Source of the DNA: Barnesiella sp.
Lineage (GTDB): Bacteria; Bacteroidota; Bacteroidia; Bacteroidales; Muribaculaceae
NCBI GenBank assembly: GCA_014800945.1
Contig: JAAVFD010000019.1
Span: 1 to 64,000 of the forward strand
Length of the DNA stretch: 64,000 nt
Direction: 5' to 3'
The notes under the pieces are model-generated. The model did no database searches. It was given only the letters and a program-made list of their open reading frames with translations, and had not been told where the DNA came from. The translations under genes and the position numbers were made by a program. Positions 10,224 to 19,516 of this stretch are shown in pieces (position 1 is the stretch's first letter; every line of letters begins with the position of its first letter).

Positions 10224-11597
10224 ATGTCAGCAACCGTTATTCGCCTGTCAATACTCAATTTTCTACAGTTCGCCGTGTGGGGTAGCTACCTTGTGTGTCT
10301 CGGCCAGTACCTCGGGCCGTCAGGGCTCGGAGGCGACATCGCCTGGTTTTACAGCGTGCAGGGGCTCGTGTCAATCTTCATGCCGGCTATCATTGGAATT
10401 ATTGCCGACAAGTGGATACCGGCGCAAAAAATGCTCGGCTTGTGTCACATTCTCGCCGCAGTTTTTATGGGTTGCGCATGGCTATACGGATCATCTCACC
10501 CAACCCTTGAGTTCGCACCCTTTTTCGCACTATACACACTAAGTGTAGCTTTCTATATGCCTACAATAGCATTGGCAAATGCCACCGCCTTCAAGATTCT
10601 TAAAACCGACGGCTCTGACCCGGTAAAATCATTCCCGCCTATCAGAGTTCTCGGCACAGTTGGCTTCATCGCAGCCATGTGGTTTGTGAACTGTGCCTAC
10701 TGGCACGATGGCTCATTCGGTTTCACTATCAGCGAGGCAAATCCGATGGCGAACTTCCGCTTCCAATACACCCATATGCAGCTTCTCACCTGCTGCGTGC
10801 TCGGAATAGTGCTCGGCATTTTCTCTTTCACCCTCCCAAAATGCACACTCGCCAAAGAGTCACAGAGCAAATCGTGGAGTGAAACATTAGGGCTCAACGC
10901 TTTCAAGCTCTTTTCAAACTCACGCATGGCGGTGTTCTTCCTCTTCTCCATGCTTCTCGGAGTAGCCCTGCAGATAACCAACGGATTTGCAACAACGTTT
11001 ATTTCTAGCTTCAAGGGCATGACTGAATATGCCACCACTTTCGGGGCTAACAACGCCACACTCCTGACATCGCTCTCGCAGATTTCTGAGGCAGCCTGCA
11101 TACTCCTCATCCCGTTCTTTCTCCGCCGCTACGGCATCAAGAAGGTGATGCTCATTGCTATGCTCGCCTGGGTTCTCCGATTCGCCTTCTTCGGGCTTGG
11201 CAACCCCGGCAGCGGATTGTGGCTTTTCATCCTCTCCATGATTGTTTACGGAGTGGCATTCGATTTCTTCAATGTGTCCGGTGCCTTATTTGTGGAGCAG
11301 GAAACCGATGACTCTGTAAAATCCTCCGCTCAGGGACTTTTCATGCTCATGACTAACGGAGTAGGAGCTTCTGTGGGCACACTAATAGCCGGAACTATTG
11401 TAAACCACTATTGCTCATGGCAGACTGTTGACGGCAACTCTTATATGCTAGGCAACTGGAGCACACCTTGGTACATTTTCGCCGGATACTCACTCCTCGT
11501 TGCCATTCTGTTCGCCTTCATGTTCAAGTACCGCCACATTCCTGTAAGCGACCGCCAGATTAAGATCGCTGAGGCAGAAACACTCGAAATTGAATAA
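10224..11597 (+). CDS. Nucleoside:proton symporter-type MFS permease (NupG-like)
   Basis: A 457-aa integral membrane protein with 12 predicted helices and a central charged loop (about 205-225). The N-terminus (RLSILNFLQFAVWGSYLVCLGQYL) and the segment GIIADKWIPAQK match the nucleoside:H+ symporter family of the major facilitator superfamily, whose members import purine or pyrimidine nucleosides with protons. Near the C-terminus FMLMTNGVGASVGTL is also family-like. Substrate is inferred from family only. Two bases separate its stop from the rsmE ATG. Confidence 0.8.
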   Translation: MSATVIRLSILNFLQFAVWGSYLVCLGQYLGPSGLGGDIAWFYSVQGLVSIFMPAIIGIIADKWIPAQKMLGLCHILAAVFMGCAWLYGSSHPTLEFAPFFALYTLSVAFYMPTIALANATAFKILKTDGSDPVKSFPPIRVLGTVGFIAAMWFVNCAYWHDGSFGFTISEANPMANFRFQYTHMQLLTCCVLGIVLGIFSFTLPKCTLAKESQSKSWSETLGLNAFKLFSNSRMAVFFLFSMLLGVALQITNGFATTFISSFKGMTEYATTFGANNATLLTSLSQISEAACILLIPFFLRRYGIKKVMLIAMLAWVLRFAFFGLGNPGSGLWLFILSMIVYGVAFDFFNVSGALFVEQETDDSVKSSAQGLFMLMTNGVGASVGTLIAGTIVNHYCSWQTVDGNSYMLGNWSTPWYIFAGYSLLVAILFAFMFKYRHIPVSDRQIKIAEAETLEIE

Positions 11598-11598
11598 T

Positions 11599-12321
11599 AT
11601 GATTCAGTTTTACTCACCCGACATACTACAGTCAGGCACTCTACCCGAGAGCGATTCTCGCCACTGCTCAAAAGTGCTGAGAATGAAAGCTGGCGACTCC
11701 ATTGAGGTTATCGATGGCAAAGGGCACCGTTACACCTGTGTGATTGATGACCCTCACCCAAAGCACACCATTGTCCATGTCACCGCCACTGAAACGATTC
11801 CGCTGTCATGGCAGCAGGAAATAATTGTTGCCGTAGCACCATCAAAGCACATGGACCGCATGGAGTGGCTCGTTGAAAAACTCACGGAAATAGGCGTCAA
11901 CCGAATCATACCTCTGCTGTGCGCTCGCTCCGAGAGAAAAGAAATCAACACCGAGCGGCTTGAAAAAATTGCCGTCTCTGCTATGAAACAGTCGCTCAAA
12001 GCAGTTCTGCCGGTTATCGAGCCAATGACCCCGTTCAAGCAGGCGATAGCAGCTATTGCCACAGAGCAGAAATTCATTGCATATTGCGACCGGACAATAC
12101 CGCGCCGGTTACTCGCAGGTGAATACATCCCCGGCAAATCCGCCTCAATACTCATCGGACCGGAAGGTGATTTCTCACCGGAGGAAATCAAACTTGCCTT
12201 AGACTCCTCATTCGCACCTGTTTCTCTTGGCAACAACCGGCTTAGAACCGAAACTGCCGCACTATCCGCCTGCGACACTTTCCATATTCTTGACATGGCT
12301 CACGCCCAAGACATTAATTAA
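11599..12321 (+). CDS. rsmE: 16S rRNA (uracil1498-N3)-methyltransferase
   Basis: RsmE methylates U1498 of 16S rRNA in the assembled 30S subunit using S-adenosylmethionine. An N-terminal PUA-like domain (1-70, with HCSKVLRMKAGD) is followed by a SPOUT knot domain. SAM-binding loops are LIGPEGDFS (185-193) and LGNNRLRTETA (210-220). The 240-aa length is usual. I chose the ATG at 11599; an in-frame TTG nine bases upstream overlaps the permease stop and is not needed. Confidence 0.95.
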   Translation: MIQFYSPDILQSGTLPESDSRHCSKVLRMKAGDSIEVIDGKGHRYTCVIDDPHPKHTIVHVTATETIPLSWQQEIIVAVAPSKHMDRMEWLVEKLTEIGVNRIIPLLCARSERKEINTERLEKIAVSAMKQSLKAVLPVIEPMTPFKQAIAAIATEQKFIAYCDRTIPRRLLAGEYIPGKSASILIGPEGDFSPEEIKLALDSSFAPVSLGNNRLRTETAALSACDTFHILDMAHAQDIN

Positions 12322-12347
12322 CAGACTATTCCTTTAATTCATCCATA

Positions 12348-13940
12348 ATGAAATTCATCTATATTCTGTATTTTTCACTCATAGTTGCCGCATTAAACGC
12401 TAACGCGCAGACTATTGAACAATCACCCATGACTAAAGCGGTTATTGCCGTTTATGACAAAATGATTGAGGAAAATCCTCTGGACTATGAAACTTATTAT
12501 GCAAGAGCTACCGAGTATTACAATCATGATGAATACGATAAAGCGCTTGAAGACATTGAAAAAGCACTCAGATACGCTCCCGACAATGCCAAAAACCTTA
12601 AATTCGGAGCATACCGCCTTAGAGCATCTATCAATGAGATTAAACACCTGTATTCAGACGCGCTCAACGATATCAACTCAGCCATCGAACTAAATCCGGA
12701 GTCATTCGCATGCATTCAGCAGAGAGCCAATATAGAATACAACCTCGAAAAATATTCCGCTGCAAAGGCTGACTACATCACTATGCTGCGCGCTTTCCCC
12801 CACAACCAGGAAGCACTCTTCGGGCTTGCCAGAGTGTCTGTCAAGGAAAATAATTTCGGCGTTGCAAATGATTATGCGGACAGAGCGGTGGATATTGCCC
12901 CCTCCTCTGCCGAATCATATGTAAGACGCGCTGGCATCAGGACTTTGATGGGTAATGCTGAAGGAGCGGTTGACGACTATATTATAGCCCTTACTGCTGA
13001 CAACTCATCTAATGGCAAGGCACTCACGGCACTTGTTGACCTTGCAAACACTAATTACCCGGCTGTGATGAACGGACTCTCAAGAGCTATCCGTCAGGCA
13101 CCAAAAGTCGGTATGTTCTACTATATCAGAGCCGCCATCTCTGAAAAACACAACAATTACACCTCTGCTATATCCGACTACGATAAAATACTCAACGACA
13201 GACTATATTCCTATGCCGGACTCAACTCGGCTCTTGCCAAATGCTTCTTCGCCCTCGGTCAATATGACACCGCTCTGGCTAATGCCGATTACGCCATCAG
13301 TGCTACTCCGGACAACGCACCTTACTATGCGCTCAAAGCCGACATACTAAATGCCCTGGGCGAAAATGCAGAAGCACTTGCCAATGCTACAAGAGCGCTG
13401 AATAAAGAGCCGGAACTTGTTGCCGCGCTCAACGCCAAGGCTGATGCGCAGATTGCGCTCGGTGACTACAACGGTGCTTCTGCTACCCTCGCTGAAGCAC
13501 TACTCATTGAACCCGCCAACGTTGATATGCTGATGAAAAGAGGATGGCTCTGCGAAGAAAAGCTTAATCAACCGAGTATAGCTAAAAATATGTACGAAAA
13601 AGTGGTTGAAATCAAGAGCGAGCCATCAGATGTAAAATCACTCAGAGGATTTGCGCTCGTAAGACTTGGCAGAGATGCCGAAGCTGACTCCTGGTTTACA
13701 TCACTGCTCAACAATCAACAGGACAACGACGGCACGATTAACTACTACGCTGCCTGCTATTTCGCTGATAAGGGTAGTCTGGAAAAAGCCGCTGACTGCA
13801 TGGAAAAGGCTCTGGAAAAGGGATATGCCAACTACCATAACTGGACCACCCTTAAAGGAGCCGTTACTGTTGAGCCACTTAGAGAAACCCCACGATTCAA
13901 AGGCTATATTTCACGATTCGCACCGATATTCAACCGCTGA
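12348..13940 (+). CDS. Exported tetratricopeptide repeat protein
   Basis: A 530-aa protein with a signal peptide (hydrophobic 3-17, NANAQ cleavage region) and TPR units along almost its whole length. Recurring examples include YDKALEDIEKALRYAPDN, YSDALNDINSAIELNPES and YDTALANADYAISATPDN, giving about a dozen repeats. No catalytic domain is visible, so a periplasmic or envelope scaffold is inferred. The 3' end runs 37 bp into the convergent GNAT gene, with no terminator between them. Confidence 0.85.
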   Translation: MKFIYILYFSLIVAALNANAQTIEQSPMTKAVIAVYDKMIEENPLDYETYYARATEYYNHDEYDKALEDIEKALRYAPDNAKNLKFGAYRLRASINEIKHLYSDALNDINSAIELNPESFACIQQRANIEYNLEKYSAAKADYITMLRAFPHNQEALFGLARVSVKENNFGVANDYADRAVDIAPSSAESYVRRAGIRTLMGNAEGAVDDYIIALTADNSSNGKALTALVDLANTNYPAVMNGLSRAIRQAPKVGMFYYIRAAISEKHNNYTSAISDYDKILNDRLYSYAGLNSALAKCFFALGQYDTALANADYAISATPDNAPYYALKADILNALGENAEALANATRALNKEPELVAALNAKADAQIALGDYNGASATLAEALLIEPANVDMLMKRGWLCEEKLNQPSIAKNMYEKVVEIKSEPSDVKSLRGFALVRLGRDAEADSWFTSLLNNQQDNDGTINYYAACYFADKGSLEKAADCMEKALEKGYANYHNWTTLKGAVTVEPLRETPRFKGYISRFAPIFNR

Positions 13941-14449
13941 TACAGATAAGCGTCCTCATAGCTGCTGCCACAGCGCACCCATGACCTCATTCTGCCGGTT
14001 ATCCTGTAGCCCGCGCGATCAAACATGGTGCGACTGGCAATATTGCTTTCCGGCACCACAGCCCAGAGCTGATGAAGGTTAAGACGCATAAAGCCAAACC
14101 GTTCAAGCAAGCGTATCGCGCACTCGCCATACCCCCTGCCACGGTAATCCTCTGAGATAAGAATACCCACTCCCGCCCTCATGTTAACCGGGTCGAAATC
14201 ATACAGATCGGCAGTGCCTACAGCGCTGCCGGTACTGTTTTCACACACCACCATGCGAAGCTGCCGGGCACTGAAAATATCTGCATCGTAATTGGCTATA
14301 TAATCCTCAAGCTGCCTCAGCGAAAAAGGAGCGGTGGCACAACCCACATTCCACAGTCGCGTATCATTCTCCCAAAGATACAGTAAACCCGCATCCGCCG
14401 GCTCAAGAGCCCGCAGAAACACCTTATCATCTCGCAGTAACGGTTCCAT
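13904..14449 (-). CDS. GNAT-family N-acetyltransferase (RimJ/RimL type)
   Basis: A 181-aa acetyltransferase. The acetyl-CoA loop is RGRGYGE at 103-109, preceded by GVGILISED and followed by the helix AIRLLERFGF, then LHQLWAVVPESNIASRTMFDRAGY, typical of RimJ/RimL and SpeG-like enzymes. The substrate (protein N-terminus, polyamine or small amine) cannot be told. It starts 3 bp after the recR stop, so it is co-transcribed with recR. Its 3' end overlaps the TPR gene by 37 bp. Confidence 0.85.
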   Translation of the reverse strand: MEPLLRDDKVFLRALEPADAGLLYLWENDTRLWNVGCATAPFSLRQLEDYIANYDADIFSARQLRMVVCENSTGSAVGTADLYDFDPVNMRAGVGILISEDYRGRGYGECAIRLLERFGFMRLNLHQLWAVVPESNIASRTMFDRAGYRITGRMRSWVRCGSSYEDAYLYQRLNIGANREI

Positions 14450-14452
14450 AGT

Positions 14453-15079
14453 CTAACTATTGAATGAATCACTGAAAAGAGTACGCTGCAATATTGACCT
14501 GCCGAGAGTAAGTTCATCTGTATATTCTATCTCGTTGCCAACAGCCATACCTCTGGCAAGTTGAGTGATTTTTACCCCGGGAACAGCACCTAACTTCCTG
14601 AATATATAGAAATTGGTGGTATCCCCCTCCATTGTTGCGGCAAGGGCGAGAATTACCTCCTTTATGCCTCCGGCGGCAACTCGCTCAACAAGACTGTTTA
14701 TTTCAAGCTGATCGGGACCGATGCCGTCCATGGGAGAAATAACACCCCCAAGCACATGATACACTCCGGAATACTGACCCGTATTCTCTATGCTCATCAC
14801 ATCCCTCACATTCTCCACCACACACACGCAGCTGTGGTCACGCCTATCATTGCCGCACACCTCACACACCTCACTCTCAGATATATTGTGGCAAACGCTG
14901 CAATAGCGTATATTTCGTCGCAGATTTATTATCGATTCACCCAAAGCAACACCCTCGCTCTCATCCCTGCGCAGGATGTGAAGGGCAAGCCGCAGAGCGG
15001 TTTTGCGGCCTACTCCGGGCAGACGCGACAATTCTCTTACCGCGTTTTCAAGAAGACTTGATGCGTACTCCTGATCCAT
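14453..15079 (-). CDS. recR: Recombination mediator protein RecR
   Basis: With RecF/RecO, RecR loads RecA onto SSB-coated DNA at gaps. Order of parts: N-terminal helix-hairpin-helix (about 5-35, [13 protein letters not shown]), a four-cysteine zinc site (C60, C63, C72, C75), a Toprim domain (from about 84, [15 protein letters not shown]) and a C-terminal Walker-like region containing [21 protein letters not shown]. The 208-aa length is standard. It is transcribed divergently from panC. Confidence 0.96.
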   Translation of the reverse strand: MDQEYASSLLENAVRELSRLPGVGRKTALRLALHILRRDESEGVALGESIINLRRNIRYCSVCHNISESEVCEVCGNDRRDHSCVCVVENVRDVMSIENTGQYSGVYHVLGGVISPMDGIGPDQLEINSLVERVAAGGIKEVILALAATMEGDTTNFYIFRKLGAVPGVKITQLARGMAVGNEIEYTDELTLGRSILQRTLFSDSFNS

Positions 15080-15097
15080 TTTTAATTATTTGTTATG

Positions 15098-15105
15098 CAA
15101 ATTTA
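15098..15105 (-). promoter_or_regulatory. Putative -7 box for recR
   Basis: On the minus strand TAAATTTG fits TAnnTTTG and lies 18 bp before the recR ATG, which implies a very short leader. No convincing -33 box lies at the right distance. Confidence 0.4.
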
Positions 15106-15160
15106 CTCCTTTTTATCCGTTACATTACCCTTCGGCACAAAATACCACATCTTTTTTTAT

Positions 15161-15168
15161 TACTTTTG
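15161..15168 (+). promoter_or_regulatory. Putative -7 box for the panC unit
   Basis: TACTTTTG fits TAnnTTTG and lies 31 bp before the panC ATG at 15200. It is the only candidate start signal before a run of same-strand genes that reaches 24651. Confidence 0.5.
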
Positions 15169-15199
15169 CAAAGTATTTTTCAAATACCTGAACACAGAC

Positions 15200-16039
15200 A
15201 TGGAAATTATCAGAACAGTCGCCGAACTTGAGCAGAAAATCGACCAGCTCCGTCGGCAGGGACTATCCATCGGACTCGTGCCCACTATGGGCGCACTGCA
15301 TGCCGGACACATGAGCCTCATGAACAGAGCCCGCAAGGAAAACGATATTGTTGTGGCAAGCGTTTTTGTAAACCCCACCCAATTTAACAATCCCGATGAC
15401 CTCAAAACATATCCCAGAACAGAAGCCGCTGATTGCAAGCTACTTGAAGAAGCCGGAGTGGACATCGCATTTATCCCTTCTGTAGAGGAGATTTATCCTG
15501 AGCCGGACACAAGGGTGTTTGACCTCGGACCGGTTGCCGAAGTGATGGAGGGTGCAATGCGCCCGGGACACTTCAACGGAGTGACACAGATTGTCAGCAA
15601 GCTTTTTGCCATGACAAAACCTACAAGGGCTTACTTCGGAGAAAAGGATTTTCAGCAAATTGCGGTTATCCGCAAAATGGTTGAACTGGAAGGATTTGAC
15701 CTTGAAATTGTGCCCTGCCCAATCTGCCGTGAAGAGGACGGACTCGCACTCAGTAGCAGAAACGTGCGCCTTACCCCCGCACAGAGAGCTATTGCACCGG
15801 CTATTGCAAAAACACTCGCTTCAAGCATCGGCTGGGCTAAGAATCACACAGTTGAGCAGACCAAACGTTATGTCATTGACACTGTCAACTCATTTCCCCA
15901 CATGAATGTGGAGTACTACGAGATTGTTGACGGCAAAACACTCCAGCCCATTGAGAACTGGGAACAGACTACTGAGCCGGTAGGATGCATCACGGTGTTC
16001 TGCGGAGATGTAAGGCTAATTGATAACATTAGATATTAA
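15200..16039 (+). CDS. panC: Pantothenate synthetase
   Basis: PanC condenses pantoate and beta-alanine to pantothenate with ATP, a step toward coenzyme A. The HIGH-like nucleotide motif is [10 protein letters not shown] (28-37). It is followed by [16 protein letters not shown], and the KMSKS-like loop LSSRN near 181. The 279-aa length is normal. I chose the ATG at 15200: the longer open frame upstream would cover the promoter and adds non-conserved hydrophobic residues. panD follows 14 bp on, so both beta-alanine supply and use are together. Confidence 0.96.
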   Translation: MEIIRTVAELEQKIDQLRRQGLSIGLVPTMGALHAGHMSLMNRARKENDIVVASVFVNPTQFNNPDDLKTYPRTEAADCKLLEEAGVDIAFIPSVEEIYPEPDTRVFDLGPVAEVMEGAMRPGHFNGVTQIVSKLFAMTKPTRAYFGEKDFQQIAVIRKMVELEGFDLEIVPCPICREEDGLALSSRNVRLTPAQRAIAPAIAKTLASSIGWAKNHTVEQTKRYVIDTVNSFPHMNVEYYEIVDGKTLQPIENWEQTTEPVGCITVFCGDVRLIDNIRY

Positions 16040-16053
16040 CTGCACTTCAGGTC

Positions 16054-16410
16054 ATGTTCATAGAAGTACTGAAATCAAAAATTCACAGGGTCACTGTCAC
16101 ACAGGCAAACCTCAATTATATCGGTAGCATTACCATAGACTCAAAACTCATGGAAGCCGCAGGAATTTTCCCCGGCGAAAGAGTATATATCGTTGACAAT
16201 AACAATGGGGAGCGACTTGACACCTACGCTATTCCCGGCGAACCCGGCAGCGGAGTCATTTGCCTCAACGGAGCCGCGGCAAGAAAAGTGCAGCCCGGCG
16301 ACATCGTAATTATTATGAGCTACGCCACAATGACACCCGATGAGGCACGCACATTCAAGCCATCTGTCATTTTTCCCGACACTGAAACAAACTCCCTCAC
16401 TAACTCATAA
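16054..16410 (+). CDS. panD: Aspartate 1-decarboxylase proenzyme
   Basis: PanD decarboxylates aspartate to beta-alanine for pantothenate. It is made as a proenzyme cut between G24 and S25 (in NYIGSITID) to create the pyruvoyl cofactor from the serine. Conserved K9, [14 protein letters not shown] and [20 protein letters not shown] are present. The 118-aa length is in the normal range. It lies between panC and ffh, with 5 bp to ffh. Confidence 0.96.
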   Translation: MFIEVLKSKIHRVTVTQANLNYIGSITIDSKLMEAAGIFPGERVYIVDNNNGERLDTYAIPGEPGSGVICLNGAAARKVQPGDIVIIMSYATMTPDEARTFKPSVIFPDTETNSLTNS

Positions 16411-16415
16411 AGAAT

Positions 16416-17744
16416 ATGTTTGAAAATCTTAGCGAAAGACTCGAAAGAAGCTTCAAGCTCCTAAAGGGGCAGGGCAAGATTACTGAAATAAATGTTGCCG
16501 AAACACTCAAGGATGTGCGCAGGGCGCTGCTCGACGCCGACGTCAACTATAAGGTGGCGAAGAATTTCACCGACACCGTAAAGGCTAAGGCACTCGGACA
16601 GAATGTACTAACTGCCGTCAAGCCGAGTGAGATGATGGTCAAGATTGTTCATGACGAACTCACCGCACTTATGGGTGGAGAAACCGAGCAGATCAATCTT
16701 TCAGGAAATCCTACCGTCATTCTCATGTCAGGTCTTCAGGGTTCAGGTAAAACCACATTCTCCGGTAAACTCGCCAAGAAGCTGAAGAGCGAAAAGGCTA
16801 AGCGCCCCCTGCTCGTTGCCTGCGACGTGTATCGTCCCGCTGCTATTGATCAGCTGAAAGTGCTCGCTGAGCAGATAGACGTGCCGGTATATACCGAAGA
16901 GGGCAATAAGAATCCCGTTCAGATTGCCGAAAACGCTATCAAATACGCTAAGGCTAACCACAATGATCTCGTTATCATAGACACCGCAGGTCGTCTCGCT
17001 GTAGATGAGCAGATGATGGATGAGATTGAAGCCATCAAAAAGGCGGTGAAGCCTAACGAAATTCTTTTTGTGGTTGATGCAATGACCGGTCAGGATGCAG
17101 TCAACACAGCAAAGGAGTTCAACGACCGACTTGATTTTGACGGAGTTATCCTCACCAAGCTTGATGGTGACACCAGGGGCGGTGCCGCCCTGTCTATACG
17201 GACAGTTGTTACAAAACCGATCAAGTTTGTCGGTACCGGTGAAAAGCTTGACGCACTCGACCAGTTCCACCCGGCTCGTATGGCTGACCGCATTCTCGGG
17301 ATGGGTGACATCGTTACCCTGGTAGAAAAAGCGCAGCAGGCTATCGATGAGAAGGAGGCGGCTGAACTGCAAAGAAAAATTGCAAAAAACCAGTTTAACT
17401 TCGATGACTTCCTCAACCAGATTCAGCAAATCAAGAAGATGGGTAACCTCAAGGATCTTGCCGCTATGATTCCGGGTGTTGGAAAGGCTATTAAGGATAT
17501 CGACATTGACGATGACGCCTTCAAAGGTATTGAAGCCATCATCCGCTCTATGACCAAGGCGGAGAGAGCAAGACCTGAAATTATAAACACCAGCCGCCGC
17601 CAGAGAATTGCCAAAGGCTCCGGCACTAACATTCAGGAGGTTAACCGCCTGCTCAAACAGTTTGAGGAAACAAGAAAAATGATGAAAGCCGCAACTTCCA
17701 TGAAAAATCCCATGAAAATGATGCGGGCTATGCGCAGAAGATAA
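16416..17744 (+). CDS. ffh: Signal recognition particle GTPase Ffh
   Basis: The protein part of the signal recognition particle, which targets nascent membrane proteins to FtsY and SecYEG. The N domain covers 1-95. The G domain has G1 GLQGSGKT at 107-114, DTAGRL and [13 protein letters not shown]. The methionine-rich M domain (from about 325) ends in [14 protein letters not shown]. The 442-aa length is usual. It sits between panD and folD in one compact unit. Confidence 0.97.
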   Translation: MFENLSERLERSFKLLKGQGKITEINVAETLKDVRRALLDADVNYKVAKNFTDTVKAKALGQNVLTAVKPSEMMVKIVHDELTALMGGETEQINLSGNPTVILMSGLQGSGKTTFSGKLAKKLKSEKAKRPLLVACDVYRPAAIDQLKVLAEQIDVPVYTEEGNKNPVQIAENAIKYAKANHNDLVIIDTAGRLAVDEQMMDEIEAIKKAVKPNEILFVVDAMTGQDAVNTAKEFNDRLDFDGVILTKLDGDTRGGAALSIRTVVTKPIKFVGTGEKLDALDQFHPARMADRILGMGDIVTLVEKAQQAIDEKEAAELQRKIAKNQFNFDDFLNQIQQIKKMGNLKDLAAMIPGVGKAIKDIDIDDDAFKGIEAIIRSMTKAERARPEIINTSRRQRIAKGSGTNIQEVNRLLKQFEETRKMMKAATSMKNPMKMMRAMRRR

Positions 17745-17769
17745 TCACCATAAAAAGACACTTATCCAA

Positions 17770-18651
17770 ATGATTATAGACGGAAAACAGGTTGCCGCTG
17801 ATATTAAGCGCGAAATCTCTGAAACAGTCACCCGGATGCTTGCACAAGGTGCCAAGCGTCCACATCTCGCAGCTATACTTGTTGGTCACGACGGTGGCAG
17901 CGAAACATACGTTGCACACAAAGTCAAGGCTTGTGAGGAATGCGGATTCAAATCAACATTAATCCGGTTTGAGGATGATATCACCGAGGAAAAACTACTT
18001 GAAACAATTGACACTCTCAATAAAAACAATGATGTTGACGGATTTATTGTGCAGCTGCCGTTGCCTAAACACATTTCGGAGCAGAGAGTCATAGAGGCTA
18101 TCGACTACCGCAAGGATGTTGACGGGTTCCACCCGGTGAATGTGGGACGTATGTCTATCGGACTCCCCTGCTTTGTTAGTGCCACACCTGCCGGTATCCT
18201 CATGCTGCTGGAGAGGTACAACATCCCTACAAAGGGAGCTAACTGTGTTGTGCTTGGCAGAAGCAATATTGTAGGTAAGCCCGTGGCTAACCTCATGATG
18301 CAGAAACATATCCCCGGCGACTCTACCGTAACTGTGTGTCACAGCGCAACAAAGAATATCAAGGAAATATGCTCGCAGGCAGATATTATTATCGCCGCAC
18401 TCGGTTCACCCGGATTCGTTAAAGCTGATATGGTCAAGGATGGTGCCGTGATCATTGATGTTGGCACAACAAGGGTGCCTGATGCCACACGCAAGAGCGG
18501 ATTCCGACTCTGTGGAGACGTTGACTATGAAAATGTTGCGCCAAAATGCTCCTGGATTACACCTGTACCTGGAGGAGTGGGGCCTATGACCATTGTGTCA
18601 CTCATGAAAAATACCCTGCTCGCGGCAAGACACGACATTTATCCGGCTTGA
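17770..18651 (+). CDS. folD: Methylenetetrahydrofolate dehydrogenase/cyclohydrolase FolD
   Basis: A bifunctional enzyme that interconverts methylene-, methenyl- and 10-formyl-tetrahydrofolate. The active-site Y47-xxx-K51 pair (YVAHK) is present, with VQLPLP, the NADP-binding segment [10 protein letters not shown] and the C-terminal [11 protein letters not shown]. The 293-aa length is typical. It lies 25 bp after ffh and 19 bp before the acyltransferase gene. Confidence 0.96.
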   Translation: MIIDGKQVAADIKREISETVTRMLAQGAKRPHLAAILVGHDGGSETYVAHKVKACEECGFKSTLIRFEDDITEEKLLETIDTLNKNNDVDGFIVQLPLPKHISEQRVIEAIDYRKDVDGFHPVNVGRMSIGLPCFVSATPAGILMLLERYNIPTKGANCVVLGRSNIVGKPVANLMMQKHIPGDSTVTVCHSATKNIKEICSQADIIIAALGSPGFVKADMVKDGAVIIDVGTTRVPDATRKSGFRLCGDVDYENVAPKCSWITPVPGGVGPMTIVSLMKNTLLAARHDIYPA

Positions 18652-18670
18652 TTACTCACCCTTTCAACCG

Positions 18671-19516
18671 ATGGAGAGCGATAAACTGAGAATAGATGTG
18701 GAGGCGGTAATCAAAGATAGGCTGCCGCGCTACAGTCGCTTTATTCCTCGACCGTTGGTCAGATGGATTGAGAAAACTATTTGCCAGGACAGTATGAACG
18801 ATATGCTCGACTATGCCCATGGCAAGCGTGGAGCACAGTTCTGCTATGCCGTTCTTGAAAAACTTGGAATCACTTACACTGTTCACGGCAAAGAAAACCT
18901 GCCGCAGGACAGAAGAGTCACTATTGTGTGCAATCATCCTCTCGGAGGTCTCGACGGCATTGCTATGATTCATTTCATAGAGTCTGTTTACGGCGAACCT
19001 ATCCACTTCCCTGTCAATGACCTCCTCATGGCAGTGAAGCCGCTTGACGGTATTTTCCTGCCCGTAAATAAGCACGGTGCGCAGTCACGATCTACCGGAA
19101 TGGCTATTGACGATGCTTTCAAAGGTCCTGATCCCATTATAATTTTTCCCGCGGGACTGGTGTCAAGAAAGCTCAAGGATGGTATTGCCGACCTGAAATG
19201 GAACAAAATGTTTGTAAACAAGTGCATTTCAAGCAAGCGTGATGTAATTCCGGTTTATTTTAGCGGCAACAACTCAAGTTTTTTTTATAATTTTGCCAGA
19301 CTGCGTGAGCGGATGGGTATTAAATTCAATATTGAAATGATATACCTGCCTCGCGAAGTGTTCAGATGCAAAAATGCGTCATTTGACATTTTTGTGGGTA
19401 AGCCCATTCCGTACTCCTCGCTGGAGGGAGGCACTGCGGCTTCTGCTCAGGCGCAGAAAATCAGAAATATTGTTTATTCCCTGCCCGACAACAATAACAG
19501 GCAGGAAGTTAAATGA
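18671..19516 (+). CDS. glsA: PlsC-type O-acyltransferase, probable glycine-lipid enzyme GlsA
   Basis: A 281-aa lysophospholipid-type acyltransferase. The catalytic histidine block is NHPLGGLD at 88-95, which gives HX5D instead of the common HX4D. Other PlsC-like blocks follow: FLPVNK near 120 and IIFPAGLVSR near 160. Its stop overlaps the start of the next gene (ATGA), a partner that looks like the N-acyltransferase GlsB. In Bacteroides thetaiotaomicron such a pair makes glycine lipids: GlsB N-acylates glycine and GlsA adds the second acyl chain by O-acylation. The same role here is inferred from sequence type and pairing. An ordinary lysophosphatidate acyltransferase is the alternative. Confidence 0.75.
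   Translation: MESDKLRIDVEAVIKDRLPRYSRFIPRPLVRWIEKTICQDSMNDMLDYAHGKRGAQFCYAVLEKLGITYTVHGKENLPQDRRVTIVCNHPLGGLDGIAMIHFIESVYGEPIHFPVNDLLMAVKPLDGIFLPVNKHGAQSRSTGMAIDDAFKGPDPIIIFPAGLVSRKLKDGIADLKWNKMFVNKCISSKRDVIPVYFSGNNSSFFYNFARLRERMGIKFNIEMIYLPREVFRCKNASFDIFVGKPIPYSSLEGGTAASAQAQKIRNIVYSLPDNNNRQEVK

Noticed and set aside
15095-15199. Longer panC start at 15095
   Set aside because: It would cover the promoter box and adds a hydrophobic stretch not found in PanC.
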